A stretch of 64,000 nt of DNA from Dyadobacter bucti (GCF_005869225.1 NZ_SWFP01000005.1:558001-622000), one strand, 5' to 3'. Positions 9,011 to 17,576 are shown, counted from the first letter of the stretch. The notes: a model not told the origin generated them from the letters alone. Numbers and translations: made by a program.

Positions 9011-9982
9011 TCATAGGTTGTCAGATCGTTTTAATGACTCTTCGTACAAAAAACGTGTATACATAGCCGAGCCTTTTTCATTAAAGTGGTGCGAATCAAA
9101 CAAATTTTCGGGATTGAAAAAATCTGCGAACCGTGAATCGGCAGGAAAGCCTATCAGGTGCTTTTCAGGAATGTATGGCCCAACTTGCGAGAGAATCTGA
9201 AACTCACCTTTGGAAATATTATTGGGATAGAAAAAAATAACCTTCTTATCGCCTTTTTCAGCCAGTTTTATAAGGTTTTCGATATTGGACAGATAAAAAG
9301 AGTTTGGCGCGCAGGATTTTCCGACAGCGATCATTTTTCCAGCCGATTTTTTATTTTCTTCGATATAAGTGTTCAGCCTGGGAATCGCGAAAGGCACCGA
9401 CTGATGACCATTCGGCCGCAGATCAGGCCTTCCTTCGATCGGGTCAGATGACGTACGTATTTTTCTTTTGATCACATCCATCTCGGGTGCTATCGAAAAT
9501 AATTGGAACAGCGTGGTATTGAACCCCTGCAGAAAACCATTCAGCTTGTCGGTGGTGTTGATAGTGGAACAATCCGCCATCGTTTTGGTCCTGAATACAA
9601 CGTCCTGAAATATATTGCCGGGGCGTAATAAAATGGTGTTGTAATCAAGAGCACTTAATTCTATAAATATGGTTTTAACTCCTGATTCATTAGTAATTAG
9701 CTGGTTAGCAATGCTCAGCGAATTTGAAAATGACAGGCTGAACAATCCCAGGTTGTAGCTGCGTGTTTTTTGATTGTTTAATGAGTCAAAAATTTCCGAG
9801 TCGATTCCGTAAAGTGTACGGCTCGTACCGATGAATACGGCATCAGGATTAAACTTCCGGCAAAGACCCTCACGTGTGGCTATGTCCCTTCTCGGGTCAG
9901 GATCGAACTGCGCAGTCAAAACGACTGCCAGCAGTTTGATCGCAACAAGCAGCAAAAGCCATTTGACGACAGTATTAAGCAT
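9011..9982 (-). CDS. SGNH-like membrane-anchored acyltransferase partner (DltD/AlgX analogue)
   Basis: A 323-residue protein with one N-terminal membrane segment (about 5-24) and the rest outside the cytoplasm. IGTSRTLYGID places a candidate nucleophile Ser at 54, and FDSHHFNEKG near the end supplies a DxxH pair (Asp296, His299), the pattern of SGNH/GDSL enzymes that work with MBOAT proteins (AlgX, AlgJ, PatB, DltD). Overall similarity to a named family is weak. It follows the MBOAT gene by 36 nt. I infer that it takes an acyl group delivered by the MBOAT protein and places it on an extracellular acceptor. Confidence 0.65.
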   Translation of the reverse strand: MLNTVVKWLLLLVAIKLLAVVLTAQFDPDPRRDIATREGLCRKFNPDAVFIGTSRTLYGIDSEIFDSLNNQKTRSYNLGLFSLSFSNSLSIANQLITNESGVKTIFIELSALDYNTILLRPGNIFQDVVFRTKTMADCSTINTTDKLNGFLQGFNTTLFQLFSIAPEMDVIKRKIRTSSDPIEGRPDLRPNGHQSVPFAIPRLNTYIEENKKSAGKMIAVGKSCAPNSFYLSNIENLIKLAEKGDKKVIFFYPNNISKGEFQILSQVGPYIPEKHLIGFPADSRFADFFNPENLFDSHHFNEKGSAMYTRFLYEESLKRSDNL

Positions 9983-10018
9983 TTTGTTCCCGGATTTTCA
10001 TGTGTCCAAACATTATTA

Positions 10019-11428
10019 TCAGAATTGAATATAATAAAAATTGGCTACTGCTGTTCTGCCAAATATCAGGACAAGCTGGGTGAGAATAAGAAAAGAAACC
10101 CTCCGTCTTCGCACCGTCCTTTTCATAAGATAGGACGCAATGTCTTCTTTTTCACCCATTTGGTAATTAAAATAGTCCATGATCAAAAATAGCGTCATAG
10201 TCAGAAAGAAGCCCGGTGTGACCATGGACATCGTTCCTGATGAAAAGCCGAACATACTGCCGTAAAGTTTTAGCCCGCTTTCCAATTCCGCCGCCCTGAA
10301 CCAGCCCATGATCAATGTGCCAGTAAGTAGCCTGACGATTATCCTCCAGACATTGTGAGACGAAGAACCGATCTTAAAACCGAGGCCCGAATAAAATTTT
10401 TGCCAGAACAGCCGCGTCCTCATTTCGAAGTTGATGTAAGCCCACTGCAAAGAGCCCCAGATCACAAATGACCAGCTGGGTCCGTGCCATAAACCGGTGA
10501 TAATGAAAGTCAGAAGCCGGTTTAACTCCAGTCTTCCGGGATTGGTAACCCCTTTGCTGATGTTAAAAAATACGTAATCGCGGAACCAGGAGGTGACTGT
10601 TATGTTCCAGAAGTTCCAGGATTCGGTGCGGGAGGGCGTGAAATAATAGCGGTTGGCGAAATTTTTGCTCAGCCTTATCCCAAGCAGTCTGGCTGTGCCA
10701 GTCGCTATGTCGCAGTAGCCGGCGAAATCGCAATACAGCTGGACAGAGAAAAGCAGGATTGCCAGCGTAACGGAGATTCCCGTATAGTTTCCCGGATTGT
10801 CGAAAACAGGGTTGGTGAGCTCGCCCAGTCTTGCCGCCAGCACTATTTTCTTGAACAACCCCCAGACTATGAAATAAACGCCGGCTTTAATATGATCCGG
10901 ATCGTAACTGACCGGGTTCCTGAGCTGCGGAATGAGCTGCCGAGCCCGTTCCAGAGGGCCGGCGAGAATGGTTGGGAAGAATCCCAGATACAAGGCCAGG
11001 TAGCCCCAATGATGTTCGGGTTTGATGTATTTCCGGTGTACGTCGGTGAGGTAGCCGATGATCAGGAAAGTATAGTAGGAAATGCCGATTGGCGCGAGCC
11101 AGTTGAGGGTTACCGGAGAAACCGAATTATTGATGGGTACAAGGTATTTGAAGAACAGCAGCGGCAGTATGCAAATGACTACGGAGGTTGTCAGTATTAA
11201 TTTCCGTTGCCGTTTCGACCGGGAATGATCACCCAGATATTTGCCGGCCCAATAACAAATTGTTACCAGTAGCGTCCATACCATTACATACCATCCGCTC
11301 CAGCTGATATTGAATAAAATGCTCAGTATCAGCAGAAGGATCCACTTTTTTGTCTTTGGCGTCCAGTAATAAGCCGGAACGATCACGAAAAGCAGAAAGA
11401 AGTATGAAAAGTCTGTGAATTTGATCAT
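10019..11428 (-). CDS. MBOAT-family membrane-bound O-acyltransferase (AlgI/DltB-like)
   Basis: The 469-residue protein has about 11 hydrophobic segments and the MBOAT signature: the conserved His in FIITGLWHGPSWSFVIWG, plus YYFTPSRTESWNFWNITVTSWFRDY-type residues upstream (FRDYVFFN). AlgI and DltB pass acyl groups from a cytoplasmic donor across the membrane. Here the donor is probably the acyl carrier protein encoded two genes upstream, as in DltC-DltB. Only 6 nt separate it from the P450 stop. The acceptor could be a polysaccharide, lipid or protein and is not known. Confidence 0.9.
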   Translation of the reverse strand: MIKFTDFSYFFLLFVIVPAYYWTPKTKKWILLLILSILFNISWSGWYVMVWTLLVTICYWAGKYLGDHSRSKRQRKLILTTSVVICILPLLFFKYLVPINNSVSPVTLNWLAPIGISYYTFLIIGYLTDVHRKYIKPEHHWGYLALYLGFFPTILAGPLERARQLIPQLRNPVSYDPDHIKAGVYFIVWGLFKKIVLAARLGELTNPVFDNPGNYTGISVTLAILLFSVQLYCDFAGYCDIATGTARLLGIRLSKNFANRYYFTPSRTESWNFWNITVTSWFRDYVFFNISKGVTNPGRLELNRLLTFIITGLWHGPSWSFVIWGSLQWAYINFEMRTRLFWQKFYSGLGFKIGSSSHNVWRIIVRLLTGTLIMGWFRAAELESGLKLYGSMFGFSSGTMSMVTPGFFLTMTLFLIMDYFNYQMGEKEDIASYLMKRTVRRRRVSFLILTQLVLIFGRTAVANFYYIQF

Positions 11429-11434
11429 TATGCC

Positions 11435-12628
11435 TTACCTTAAAAGAACGGGCAAGCTTTTATAACCTCTGAAAAATACTTTTGAATCCCATTCACAAGC
11501 CTTTTGAGGGTGTAACCGGATATTCGGGAAGGCTGTCATAAACCTTGGCAGGAATTTTTGCATTTCAAAACGTGAAAGCCTGGCGCCAACGCAATGGTGT
11601 ATACCGAAGCCGAATCCGATATGCGGATTGGGTTTCCGGGTAGGTATAAACGTATCGGGATCCTTGAAGATTTTTGGGTCGCGGTTGGCGGAAGCAATGC
11701 CCACAAGCACGGTTTTCCCCACTTTCAATTGCAACCCTTCGAAAACAATAGCTTTATTGACCTGCCGGGGTATCCAATTCACGGGGCTTACATAACGGAT
11801 CAGTTCTTCTACCGCTATGGCACATTCGTTATGCGCATTCCAGTTTATGATCTTGTCCCTGTTTTCCATGAGCGTAACGATGCTTCTCGTAAGCAACAAG
11901 GTAGTGGTCTCGGTGGCTGCATTTACCAGAAACTCCCAGGTACCTACCAGATGGTGGATACGCGCACTGCCCATTACTTCTTTCATTTCGACCAGAAGGC
12001 TGCTTGTGAGTTCTTTTTCTTGTCGGCTGAGTGTCTGGGAAAGATAGCTGCTGAATTGCCTGGACATATTTGCGCATTCCAGCAGATCATTGATAGCCAG
12101 TGTTTTTTCGAATATCATCGTGATGACATAGGAGAATTTCTGAATAAAATCGTAGTCCGAGCTTTCCATGTCAATGATCTTGCTGATGATCAGAAAACTG
12201 AACTTTCTGGCGATGTCTACCAAATCTGCCTCTTCTTTGTCCCCATAATTTTCCATGATTTCTCCGATGGCTTCGAGGGTAATTTTCTCGTAATCGGCCT
12301 GGTAGAACTTTTTGTTTACGAAACGCCTGTGTTCCGCATGCTGTTCACCATTCATGAATAAAAGCCAGTATCGGAGGCTTTCGCCGAATTCCAGCAGGCC
12401 GGGGTCATGATCGGCAATAGCAGATACAATACGGAATCTCTCGGTAAAATCGAAGTTGCGGAAGTTCTCAGCGTCTGAGAAAATCTGCTTTACATTCTTA
12501 TAATCCATAACGACCAGGTCCCCAAACATGTTGAAATGGACCGGGTTGGACTGTCTCACATCTCCGATCAGTTCGGAATAATTTTGGCTAACCTCATTTT
12601 GAGATGACCAAATAGTCATTGTGGACAT
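11435..12628 (-). CDS. Cytochrome P450, bacterial class I type
   Basis: A 397-residue soluble P450. The haem-binding loop FGFGIHHCVGARLSR has the thiolate ligand at Cys346; the K-helix ExxR is EELIR (274-278); and the oxygen-binding I-helix reads NAATETTT (236-243), with the acid-alcohol pair. It sits between the ACP and MBOAT genes, so the likely substrate is an acyl chain bound to that ACP, as known for BioI-type and NRPS-associated P450s. No ferredoxin or reductase gene lies nearby, so redox partners must come from elsewhere. A 255-codon antisense frame over it is a shadow. Confidence 0.93.
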   Translation of the reverse strand: MSTMTIWSSQNEVSQNYSELIGDVRQSNPVHFNMFGDLVVMDYKNVKQIFSDAENFRNFDFTERFRIVSAIADHDPGLLEFGESLRYWLLFMNGEQHAEHRRFVNKKFYQADYEKITLEAIGEIMENYGDKEEADLVDIARKFSFLIISKIIDMESSDYDFIQKFSYVITMIFEKTLAINDLLECANMSRQFSSYLSQTLSRQEKELTSSLLVEMKEVMGSARIHHLVGTWEFLVNAATETTTLLLTRSIVTLMENRDKIINWNAHNECAIAVEELIRYVSPVNWIPRQVNKAIVFEGLQLKVGKTVLVGIASANRDPKIFKDPDTFIPTRKPNPHIGFGFGIHHCVGARLSRFEMQKFLPRFMTAFPNIRLHPQKACEWDSKVFFRGYKSLPVLLR

Positions 12629-12678
12629 AAGAATTCTTTATTGTGAACAGTTGAGTAAGCAAAAGAGGCAAAGGCAGT

Positions 12679-12930
12679 CTACTCTACTTCCTGATTTTCA
12701 AGTATCCACTGAGTGGTTGCGGCAATCGTACCCATTTCCCAGAAAATAGAGGGGCTGAGTTCCATTCCAAGCCATTCTTCCAGCTCGGAAGTGATACTAA
12801 CCATCAGAAGAGAATCCATACGAAAATTTATAATATCTGTATCGAGGGCTATTTCCTTTGGATCCATTTCGGCATGAAGAGCAATGTGCTCAACTATCCA
12901 TCCGGAGATTTCTGTAAATGATTTGTTCAT
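12679..12930 (-). CDS. Acyl carrier protein
   Basis: An acidic 83-residue carrier protein. RMDSLLMVSI contains the DSL motif with the phosphopantetheine attachment Ser at 40; the flanking four-helix pattern and length are normal. It lies 106 nt after the acyl-AMP ligase gene and 50 nt before the P450 gene. I infer that the ligase loads a fatty acid onto it, the P450 oxidises that chain and the MBOAT protein receives it. No 4'-phosphopantetheinyl transferase is in the window. Confidence 0.93.
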   Translation of the reverse strand: MNKSFTEISGWIVEHIALHAEMDPKEIALDTDIINFRMDSLLMVSITSELEEWLGMELSPSIFWEMGTIAATTQWILENQEVE

Positions 12931-13036
12931 TATTTTTATTGACGGTAGAAAGCAAGAAAACTAATTAGTATTGTGAAAATAAACATTTTAAAGTCTTAAA
13001 AAAACATTTTTTGCATTTAACGTATAAGGTCCAATG

Positions 13037-14680
13037 TTAGTTAAGTGCAAAAACCTCTTTTGTCTTGAGCCTCTGGATTTTGCCGCTGGACGTTTTCGGG
13101 AGTTTTCCGGTCTGTATTAGAATAATCTTATGCGGCACCAAGCCAAATGCCAGGCCTACACTTTGACCGATCCTGTTTTTGATCACCTCCATGTCAGTAT
13201 CCGTCTGTACTATACGTCTCACTTCGCTCACGATCATCAGTGCCTCGCCCTGGCCGGTCTCGACTGAGAATGCGGCAGTGGCATGTGGCTGGATGTCTTC
13301 ATGACATTCGCTGACAGCCTCTTCAATGTCCTGCGGATAATAATTGACGCCCCGGATGATTATAAGCTCTTTGGTACGGCCGGTAATGAAAAGCTTTCCC
13401 TGATCCATAAAGCCAAGATCTCCGGTTCTCAGAAACGGTCCTTTCCCACAACTTGTGTAGGCTTTGAAGGTCGATTCGGTAGCTTCGGCGTTTTGCCAGT
13501 AGCCTAACGCGACGCCTGCATTTTTAACCCATATTTCTCCGTTTTCTGCATCGCCGAGAATGTTTTTTTGCTCAGGATCAACAATAACCACCTCGGTAAA
13601 CTCAACCGGCGGTCCGCAGGCAACAACTTCTTTGGAATTGGTCTCTGAAATCCTCTGATAAGTCCGTGGAGTTCCATGCAAATGCAGGCTTACTGCTAAC
13701 GTAGCTTCTGCAAGTCCATAGGCAGGGACAAGACTATCGGGCCTGAATCCGGTAACGCGCATAGTTTCTGCAAATCTTTCCAGACTTGAGATCCGGATCG
13801 GCTCTGCCCCTACATACAGCACCTGCAGCGAGCTGAGATCCAGTTCAGCTAATTGTTCTTCCGTAATCCTGGCCACACAATGATCCAGCCCGAAGCCGGG
13901 ACCACCGCAAAAACCTGCCTGATATTTGGAGATCGTCTGAAGAAGCAATATTGGTTTTGTGATAAATAAAAGCGGTGAGATCGCATATCCCGTGCCCCCT
14001 GTATAAACGGGTGACAGCAGACCGTCGACCAGCCCCATGTCGTGGTAGTGCGGAAGCCAGGTTACAGATGTACTTGAAGCGGTACGGCCGAAACAATTGT
14101 TGATTGCACTCAGGTTCGTAACCAGGTTGGTGTGACTTACCATTACCCCTTTCGGAAGACTTGTGGAGCCGGAAGTATATTGGAGATATGCTGGTTTGTT
14201 GTCGTCGAGAGGCCTTCTTACTGTTTCATCTGGGGGTAGTGCGGGGTCAAAATCATCCGTAAAAAACCAGTCAATGTCATAGTCCTGTAATATTTTCGAG
14301 GCGTCGGTTTGCCTCTGAAAGAGCATTTTGAAGGTTTTTCGATTCGTGACGATACTTGCTGCATTACAATCCCTGATGATGTTCAGAACTCGGTGAATAC
14401 CGGACTCGGAGTAGCCGATGGGACAAGGGACTGCGATTAGCTCGGCGTGGAGAGAGGCCAGAAAAAAGCGGATGAAAGCAGCCTCGGTTGGTAGCAGAAT
14501 AATAACCCTGGAATCTACCGGGTATTTAGCCCTTAACTGGTATGCGGCACTGCGTACTTCCTGGTATAATTTGCTGTAAATCAGCTGTTCAGTCAGTTCC
14601 CCTTCCTTCCCGATGTATCCGTAAGCGAGCTTTTCGGGATATAGATGTGCATGGGATTCTAGTATATCAAGTATATCCAT
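13037..14680 (-). CDS. Fatty acyl-AMP ligase (FAAL)
   Basis: The 547-residue adenylating enzyme has the ATP-binding loop YTSGSTSLPKGVMVSH (168-183), WLPHYHDMGLVDGLLSP, GGPGFGLDHCVARI and a C-terminal LPKTSSGKIQR with the catalytic Lys. The HDMGL and GGPxF motifs fit FAALs, which make acyl-AMP and pass it to an ACP, rather than acyl-CoA ligases. It is the first gene of a minus-strand locus with ACP, P450, MBOAT and SGNH-like genes, in the position of DltA in a dlt operon. Chain length is unknown. A TAnnTTTG box ends 5 nt before the ATG. Confidence 0.9.
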   Translation of the reverse strand: MDILDILESHAHLYPEKLAYGYIGKEGELTEQLIYSKLYQEVRSAAYQLRAKYPVDSRVIILLPTEAAFIRFFLASLHAELIAVPCPIGYSESGIHRVLNIIRDCNAASIVTNRKTFKMLFQRQTDASKILQDYDIDWFFTDDFDPALPPDETVRRPLDDNKPAYLQYTSGSTSLPKGVMVSHTNLVTNLSAINNCFGRTASSTSVTWLPHYHDMGLVDGLLSPVYTGGTGYAISPLLFITKPILLLQTISKYQAGFCGGPGFGLDHCVARITEEQLAELDLSSLQVLYVGAEPIRISSLERFAETMRVTGFRPDSLVPAYGLAEATLAVSLHLHGTPRTYQRISETNSKEVVACGPPVEFTEVVIVDPEQKNILGDAENGEIWVKNAGVALGYWQNAEATESTFKAYTSCGKGPFLRTGDLGFMDQGKLFITGRTKELIIIRGVNYYPQDIEEAVSECHEDIQPHATAAFSVETGQGEALMIVSEVRRIVQTDTDMEVIKNRIGQSVGLAFGLVPHKIILIQTGKLPKTSSGKIQRLKTKEVFALN

Positions 14681-14685
14681 GGTTG

Positions 14686-14693
14686 CAAAAATA
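14686..14693 (-). promoter_or_regulatory. Candidate -7 promoter element of the FAAL locus
   Basis: On the minus strand TATTTTTG matches the Bacteroidota TAnnTTTG consensus and ends 5 nt before the FAAL start codon, so the transcript would be nearly leaderless. No convincing -33 TTG was found at the right distance, which lowers confidence. Confidence 0.4.
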
Positions 14694-14807
14694 AAAAAAA
14701 ATGATTCAGTTAGGATATAACCCGCTGCCGGAGTTCATCTTAATTGTAGTCAATTTCATTCTATCATTCGATTTCTTTGAATTATCCCCTTTTTTATTTT
14801 TGCACCG

Positions 14808-15000
14808 GCATAGCAGCCTCGTTTCCGGGCGGGGTTAACCTGGTAAAATAGTTTGGTAATAGGGTGATCACGCAGGTCGCTATATGTAGGGGAAGATGAG
14901 GACAGGTGATGCGGTCGACTTGAATTGAAACTATGGCACTCGGTTTAACCCAAAATAAAAAGGTCAGAAGTGGAAGGGTTTTCTACTTCTGACCTTTTCT
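14808..15000 (+). ncRNA. Possible structured small RNA between FAAL and lipoprotein genes
   Basis: The 340-nt gap between divergently placed transcripts holds no credible protein gene. On the plus strand a TATTTTTG box (14795-14802) is followed by nested complementary segments: GGGTTAACC (14832-14840) with 14942-14951 (one bulge), ATAGTTT (14848-14854) with AAACTAT (14928-14934), and CAGGTCG (14873-14879) with CGACTTG (14916-14922, one G-U pair). A terminator hairpin follows at 14958-14998. One long interrupted hairpin is the general shape of 6S RNA, but no conserved 6S sequence was recognised. It could also be chance pairing. Confidence 0.35.
14958..14998. terminator. Bidirectional rho-independent terminator
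   Basis: A perfect 14-bp stem (AAAAGGTCAGAAGT with its complement at 14985-14998) and a 13-nt loop. The A-rich left flank gives a U-tract on the minus strand, ending the lipoprotein transcript; the T-rich right flank could end a plus-strand RNA. Confidence 0.8.
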
Positions 15001-15020
15001 ATTTAAGGCTTCCTATTAAT

Positions 15021-15314
15021 CTATCTTCTCGGCCCGCGGGTTCGGCCGTTGTCGTGTCCGTAATGGTTTCCACGGTTGTACTGACGTCTGTAGCTGCGGT
15101 CGTTATACCGGCTTGACCTGTGCCTGTCCGCGCGGACTATTCTCCTCGGGGCTGGTTTCACTACGACCACCCTGGGCGGTGGCGGAGCATATCTGTAACC
15201 ATATCCGTACCCGTAATCATAGCCCGGGTGGTAGGATCTGTAAGTGCAAGATGAAATCCCCACCGCAGCGATGATAGTTATTAATACAGGAAACACTAAT
15301 CTATTTTTCGTCAT
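15021..15314 (-). CDS. Small Tyr/Arg-rich lipoprotein, function unknown
   Basis: A 97-residue exported protein. The N-terminal hydrophobic segment ends in a lipobox-like VGISSC, with Cys24 or so as the lipidation site. The mature part is low complexity: a YGYGYGYRY tract, a PPPP turn and a strongly basic Arg/Asn/His tail. Related small proteins are common in Cytophagales, often beside regulators, and none has a settled role that I know. It is followed by a strong terminator and preceded by the DnaA-box palindrome region. Confidence 0.75.
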   Translation of the reverse strand: MTKNRLVFPVLITIIAAVGISSCTYRSYHPGYDYGYGYGYRYAPPPPRVVVVKPAPRRIVRADRHRSSRYNDRSYRRQYNRGNHYGHDNGRTRGPRR

Positions 15315-15413
15315 GGCATTAGTTCGTTTTGTACTGCCTGTAAAACGAAATGGGGTAGGGAATAGTGCCTGAAAAGCCGTTACGGAGGAAGCTTTGGAAA
15401 GAGGTGAAGGAAG

Positions 15414-15524
15414 TTATCCACAGTGTGGATTAACTGTAAATGTTACTTAATCGCCTGTAAATGGACTTCATGCAATGTTGTTAACAAGTTATCCACATGA
15501 CACATGTGGATAACTTGTTAACAA
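15414..15524. other. DnaA-box cluster with long palindrome; candidate oriC
   Basis: Three perfect DnaA boxes (TTATCCACA) lie at 15414-15422 (+), 15489-15497 (+) and 15505-15513 (-), with a one-mismatch box at 15424-15432 (-). The last two perfect boxes are inside a perfect 22-bp inverted repeat (15478-15499 and 15503-15524, 3-nt spacer) that also contains GTTAAC in each arm. There is no T-tract, so it is not a standard terminator. Such box density in a gene-free stretch is typical of a replication origin; in Bacteroidota oriC is often not beside dnaA. A DnaA-titration site is the alternative. Confidence 0.6.
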
Positions 15525-15540
15525 TTATTAGCACTTGGTA

Positions 15541-15840
15541 TCAGGCTTCCACATCATAAATTACGACGCGTTCCCAAAGATGGGCGCAGTCTGCCACGAA
15601 CTTCGTATGAAGGGGGTGTACCTGGTATACGTCATGCGCAGCTTCGTCGGCGAAGATCAGGATTTCGGCAAAATCATACGTTGCATCGATCACCGGGCGA
15701 CGGGTCGAAGCAGGTGTTCCTATGTAAACGGATTCGATGGATTCGATAGCTTCGAGGGACTTTATACCCGCAAGAAGCGCTTTCCGGGCTTCTTCATTGT
15801 CCTTTTCTTTCAGCCAGAAAAATACGTTATGTACAAACAT
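15541..15840 (-). CDS. Dabb-domain (stress-responsive A/B barrel) protein
   Basis: A 99-residue protein covering one Dabb domain. The start FVHNVFFWLK is the usual first strand (normally an H-x-V-F pattern), and DFAEILIFADEAAHDVYQVHPLH is the family's C-terminal strand and helix. Members are dimeric ferredoxin-like barrels, some with cyclase or decarboxylase activity, but most, as here, have no assigned reaction. It lies 30 nt downstream of the sensor kinase on the same strand and may share its transcript. Confidence 0.88.
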   Translation of the reverse strand: MFVHNVFFWLKEKDNEEARKALLAGIKSLEAIESIESVYIGTPASTRRPVIDATYDFAEILIFADEAAHDVYQVHPLHTKFVADCAHLWERVVIYDVEA

Positions 15841-15870
15841 AGATGGTTATTTATGAGTTATATAAATGGA

Positions 15871-16956
15871 TTAAGAATTCAGTTGTGACAGGGTATTCTC
15901 GCTTTCGGGCACAGCGGATGCAAACACTTTTTCCAGCTTAAACGAGAACGTAGTCCCCTTTTCAGGTTTTGACATAACTGCAATTTTACTGTCATGTGCG
16001 TTCAGTATGTGCTTGACAATCGCCAGGCCCAGACCTGTGCCGCCAATTTCCTTGGACCGGCTTTTATCCACACGGTAAAACCGCTCGAATATGCGGTTGA
16101 GGTGTTCGTGCGGAATGCCGGGGCCGTTATCTCTAACCGCAATTTCGATGTATTTTTTACCTTCATTAAAATGGACGATTACCTTTCCGCCCTCGTTGCC
16201 ATATTTCACTGCATTTTCAATCAAATTTAGCATGACCTGCTCCATCCGGTCGGGATCGGCTTTCACCCACACCTCAGTCAGATCATCCGGTTTCACTTTT
16301 AAAGTAATGTTTTTGTCCTGGGCAATGTTTTCGAGCCTCCCGAAAATATTCGTGACCATCAGCTGTATATCCATAGGGACGATGTTCATCTTGATATCCC
16401 CTGTCTCCATTTGCGAAAGAACCAGCAGGTCTTTGACAAGGATATCGAGGCTGTCCAGGTTTTTAGCGGCTTTGACCAGGAATCTTTCACGGACTTTTTC
16501 ATCATCCATGGCACCGTCCAGCAAGGTGTGGATAAATCCCTGTGCGGCAAAGATCGGCGTTTTGAATTCATGCGAAACATCGGCCAGGAATTCCCTGCGG
16601 AAAAGTTCCAGCTTTTTGAGCTCGTCAATTTCTTTTTGTTTTTTGGTCACATACACAAAGATCTCATCATTGATTGTTCTGAGAGGGTTGGATTCCTGAA
16701 TGAGCTTCTTACGGGGCGCCATATTGAAATCCTTCATTTTGAGCTTATGAATGGTCCGGTACATTTTATTCACTTCCCTGAAAACAAGAATATCGACTGT
16801 ATACAGTACGAGGAAAAAGGACGAAATGGCGGAAGAAATGGCTGCAACAAAAAGCATCCCGGTGGAAACGCCCTCCACAAAAGCCAAAAAACTGGTAGTA
16901 ATGAGCGAAATGAGAAAGGCAAGTATAAAAGCAATAAAGCGCGGACTCAGTGACAT
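15871..16956 (-). CDS. PhoR-like sensor histidine kinase (orphan)
   Basis: A 361-residue kinase with two N-terminal membrane segments (about 7-27 and 33-56), a short linker without a recognisable PAS or HAMP domain, an H-box FLADVSHEFKTP with phospho-acceptor His129, an N-box VMLNLIENAVKYGNEGG, and G-boxes DNGPGIP and GGTGLGLAIVKHIL. The layout resembles short PhoR-type kinases of Bacteroidota. No response regulator is next to it, so its partner is encoded elsewhere. The signal is unknown; the very short periplasmic loop suggests it senses the membrane or a partner protein. Confidence 0.92.
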   Translation of the reverse strand: MSLSPRFIAFILAFLISLITTSFLAFVEGVSTGMLFVAAISSAISSFFLVLYTVDILVFREVNKMYRTIHKLKMKDFNMAPRKKLIQESNPLRTINDEIFVYVTKKQKEIDELKKLELFRREFLADVSHEFKTPIFAAQGFIHTLLDGAMDDEKVRERFLVKAAKNLDSLDILVKDLLVLSQMETGDIKMNIVPMDIQLMVTNIFGRLENIAQDKNITLKVKPDDLTEVWVKADPDRMEQVMLNLIENAVKYGNEGGKVIVHFNEGKKYIEIAVRDNGPGIPHEHLNRIFERFYRVDKSRSKEIGGTGLGLAIVKHILNAHDSKIAVMSKPEKGTTFSFKLEKVFASAVPESENTLSQLNS

Positions 16957-17576
16957 GGTTGCAATAAACAGCGAAGCCTGTTAAGTATGGTTTCTGTTTT
17001 AATTTATTGCCTTAAAGTTAACATTCTGTTTTCAAGAAACCCCTATTTATTATACGGCCTAAATTTTGTTAACCTTTTGGTAATATGAAACGGCGATTCA
17101 ATGCTCTAAAAAAGCCGGCTTCCAGCGGTCAAAACAGCACCAATTGCTGTCGATAATTCTCATGCATACGCAGCGGAGACATCCTCGGTACATTTCGCCC
17201 CGAATTTCCGTGTTCTTTTGATGGTGGGTTACCAAGTAAATCTAAGTAAACGTCCAGATACTTGATGGTTTTCACATAAATTAAAAAAATTTAAAATATT
17301 AACTGGTAATACGTAAATATTACCTAATTAAACTGTTACTTTGGCAAAAAAATCAAAATTAAAAGGTTGTTCATTGCATTAATTACCCTATAAATTATCG
17401 TTTCGCTATAAAAAAATAAAATTGCCTATGACGTAACCCTCTACATTCATCCCTATCAATACTTAAAAATAAGCCTTAGAGTCAGCACTTAATAAGGTTT
17501 TGTGGCTTTGATCATCTCTACAGATGTATGGAGTCGCTTTGTACAATTTTACCTAACATTTAATAAGTCAAACATT
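16957..17576. other. Intergenic region between kinase and susC
   Basis: About 620 nt without a credible gene. The right half is very AT-rich and should hold the susC promoter and leader. I see one short inverted repeat, GGTAATA-N6-TATTACC (17305-17324), shortly before a TTACTTTGG box, which could be an operator. Nothing else stands out. A 25-codon in-frame extension of susC (from 17502) lies here but does not look like part of a signal peptide. Confidence 0.5.

Noticed and set aside
11594..12361. 255-codon plus-strand frame opposite the P450 gene
   Set aside because: It is antisense to a P450 with all catalytic motifs intact, and its translation is Phe/His-rich without any domain pattern.
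14801..14951. Signal recognition particle RNA
   Set aside because: The conserved GGUCAGG...GGAAGCAGC core was looked for and is absent; the nearby AGGTCAGAAG is part of the terminator stem.
15478..15524. Rho-independent terminator of the Dabb gene
   Set aside because: The palindrome is perfect, but there is no T-tract on either strand, and both arms contain exact DnaA boxes.
17502..17576. Upstream start for susC
   Set aside because: The 25 added residues precede a normal signal region and do not resemble an export signal.
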